NCBI GenBank assembly: GCA_965602785.1 | Contig: CBFDAH010000060.1 | Span: 1-14,329, forward strand | Reading direction: 5' to 3' | Origin: JBGSLA01 sp965602785 | Lineage (GTDB): Bacteria; Desulfobacterota; Desulfobaccia; Desulfobaccales; 0-14-0-80-60-11 | Length of the DNA stretch: 14,329 bases | Part shown: positions 13,058-14,329 of the stretch, one piece after another | Numbering within the stretch: the first letter of the stretch is position 1 | Layout: each line of letters starts with the position of its first letter | Program-made: the position numbers and the translations under genes | Notes under the pieces: generated by a model | What the model saw: the letters and a program-made list of their open reading frames with translations, nothing else | What the model was told of the DNA's origin: nothing | Databases searched by the model: none

Positions 13058-14002
13058 CTAAAGGCGTTTTTTGACCTCGGCCAGGACTGCACCCGGAGAT
13101 AGGTCCGCTAAAGAGGCCCCCGGGCCGGCCTCTTGTTGTGGGGTCAGCACCGTGACGTTCTCCCCTAAAGGGGCCCAAACTTGGGGGTTGGTGGGGCCGA
13201 AGAGGGCCAGCACCAGGCGGGTCCCCGCCGCCGCCGCCAGATGGGTGAGGCCGCTGTCCCCTCCAAGATACACCTGGGCCCGGGCCAACAGGCGAGCCAC
13301 CCGCTCCAGAGGCTCATGGGCCCATACCACGTGGTCCTGGGCCCTGGCCAGGCCTTGAAGGTAGGGGAGCACCTGCTCTTCCGCCGGGCCGGCCAGCCAC
13401 ACCACCTTGAGTCCCGCCTCCCAGGCCAGAGCTCGGGTCACCTCGTAAAAGTGGGACAGGGGCCAGTTTTTATCGGGGTTGCTACTCCCGGGGGCCACCG
13501 CCAGGATAGGCCCCTTGAGGCCAGGATCGGGCTCCTGGTCCAGGCGCAGGCGAAACGGCGCCAGGGTCTCGGCTAACCCCAACTCCGCCAGGCGCCGGGC
13601 CTGGACGGTCACCACGTGGTCGCAGCCGCCCTCGGGGAAGGAAGGTATCCAGAGCGCCTGGGTCACCCCACCCTGTTCCAGGCGGGCCAGGAAACCGGGA
13701 CGAGAGCGGGGGCTGAAGACCAAGGCCAGGTCGATGCCGGCCAGGTGCTTCGTGAGGGCCGGAGACAGGGGCCCCTCGTCCAGAAAGAGCCCGGCCCACA
13801 GAGCCTCCCCCCCATCCCAGATGGCCGCCAGGGGCAACGTGCCGGCCAGCAAGCCCCAGCACCCCGGTTGTCCCACTCCCATGAGCCTGGCCGCAGAGTA
13901 GTGGCGGCAGATGGCCGCCAGGGCCGAGCCGGCCAGGAGCAAGTCCCCCAGCGCCCCCTGATGCCAGACGAGAAGCTTCTTTACCGTACTCGGGAGTGAC
14001 AT
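13058..14002 (-). CDS. GT9 family glycosyltransferase (ADP-heptose:LPS heptosyltransferase-like)
   Basis: 314 residues from ATG 14002, with AAGGA 6 nt upstream. An in-frame ATG at 14059 would add 19 residues without family likeness. The GT9 two-domain GT-B layout is visible. The N-terminal nucleotide-fold start is LLVWHQGALGDLLLAGSAL (10-28), with the typical 'GxxGD' turn. The C-terminal domain has VAPGSSNPDKNWPLSHF (169-185) and the donor-binding GGDSGLTHLAAAAG (247-260), with D249 as the conserved Asp, then LALFGPTNPQVWAPLG (265-280). Such enzymes add heptose to the lipopolysaccharide inner core at the cytoplasmic face of the inner membrane. WaaC- and WaaF-like proteins cannot be separated here, and 'NPDKNWP' in place of the usual 'KxWP' setting suggests a divergent subgroup. 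No LPS neighbours are in the window, so no gene symbol is given. Confidence 0.85.
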   Translation of the reverse strand: MSLPSTVKKLLVWHQGALGDLLLAGSALAAICRHYSAARLMGVGQPGCWGLLAGTLPLAAIWDGGEALWAGLFLDEGPLSPALTKHLAGIDLALVFSPRSRPGFLARLEQGGVTQALWIPSFPEGGCDHVVTVQARRLAELGLAETLAPFRLRLDQEPDPGLKGPILAVAPGSSNPDKNWPLSHFYEVTRALAWEAGLKVVWLAGPAEEQVLPYLQGLARAQDHVVWAHEPLERVARLLARAQVYLGGDSGLTHLAAAAGTRLVLALFGPTNPQVWAPLGENVTVLTPQQEAGPGASLADLSPGAVLAEVKKRL

Positions 14003-14028
14003 CCCAGATCCTTGAGCATAAGGGAACC

Positions 14029-14289
14029 CCGGACAGCAGGGAACTTTTCCGGAAAGCAATCCAGGGAATGGACCCGATCACCGCCCTCCGAACATCTCTT
14101 TTTAAAAGTGATGCAGGAACAGCAGCTAGTCCTTGGAAATCATTGTAAGGAGGCTTCCTTGAGATTTCGACGCATCAGAATGCGAAATCCATTTTTTATC
14201 CCTATAAGTTGATAATTATCTTTCAGAAATTGTTCTAATTTGAGCTCCTTAACTGGAGGTTTTTTATATTTTGGGACACTGCTGTCCGG
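14029..14289. repeat. MITE-like segment bounded by an 11-bp inverted repeat
   Basis: CCGGACAGCAG (14029-14039) is the exact reverse complement of CTGCTGTCCGG (14279-14289). The ends are 261 bp apart and the interior is AT-rich and non-coding. The right end agrees over 15 bp (CACTGCTGTCCGGTA, 14277-14291) with 12308-12322. No target-site duplication is visible. It could be a miniature element, two unrelated IS ends, or a regulatory palindrome. Confidence 0.4.
14163..14197 (+). terminator. Terminator-like hairpin on the plus strand
   Basis: GATTT (14163-14167) pairs with AAATC (14185-14189) and CGCAT (14171-14175) with ATGCG (14180-14184), leaving a CGA bulge on one side and a CAGA loop. CATTTTTT follows. 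It would end a plus-strand transcript, yet no plus-strand gene precedes it; a short AAGGA/TCCTT hairpin lies just upstream (near 14146-14159). Confidence 0.5.
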
Positions 14290-14329
14290 TAGAAAATACT
14301 TGAGTTAGTAAGTAAAACAGCCCCAAAAC

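Larger units (their letters stand above)
14003..14329. other. Non-coding region upstream of the GT9 gene, to the window end
   Basis: I see no credible gene. The region is AT-rich, especially after 14100. It contains an 11-bp inverted repeat pair (14029-14039 and 14279-14289) and a plus-strand terminator-like hairpin (14163-14197). The GT9 promoter must lie here or further right, but no clear -35/-10 pair is visible. The right edge may be the end of an insertion sequence that continues outside the window. Confidence 0.45.

Overview
The window is a GC-rich bacterial chromosome segment. The gene families, a c-di-GMP-I class riboswitch and many small palindromic intergenic repeats suggest a Gram-negative deltaproteobacterium (Desulfobacterota-like). 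That assignment is an inference from gene content, not from a marker gene.

Layout. (1) 1-955: the 3' end of motA overlapped by motB, the flagellar stator pair. (2) 998-2545: a polytopic membrane protein resembling GT-C glycosyltransferases. (3) 2546-2817: a convergent intergenic gap with a 7-bp tandem repeat. (4) 2818-9081, minus strand: a Flp/Tad (type IVb) pilus operon in the order flp pilin, tadE, cpaB, cpaE/tadZ, cpaF/tadA, tadB, tadC. No secretin (cpaC/rcpA), prepilin peptidase or tadD lies in this block. (5) 9082-9461: a divergent control region. (6) 9462-10778, plus strand: an unnamed AAA+ ATPase with a winged-helix-like N-terminus. (7) 11089-12129: nagZ, a family GH3 beta-N-acetylglucosaminidase. 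(8) 12130-13057: about 930 bp without a credible gene, holding repeat hairpins and a minus-strand terminator. (9) 13058-14002, minus strand: a GT9 (heptosyltransferase-like) gene, then AT-rich non-coding DNA with an 11-bp inverted repeat to the end.

The most interesting part is the control of the pilus operon. Upstream of flp I read a sigma-28 (FliA)-like promoter: the exact -10 box GCCGATAA, an 11-bp spacer and a partial -35. About 14 nt after its predicted start a GEMM-I (c-di-GMP-I) riboswitch aptamer begins, with GACGCAAAG, a GAAA tetraloop and CCGGCCTA. After the pilin gene there are two mutually exclusive hairpins and a strong intrinsic terminator before tadE, which would favour pilin over the machine proteins. 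A second, weaker sigma-28-like site faces the AAA+ ATPase. With motAB nearby, the locus looks like a surface-attachment switch: pili made by cells running the late flagellar programme and tuned by a cyclic dinucleotide. The promoter assignments and the wiring are inference. The riboswitch and the gene identities are well supported by sequence.
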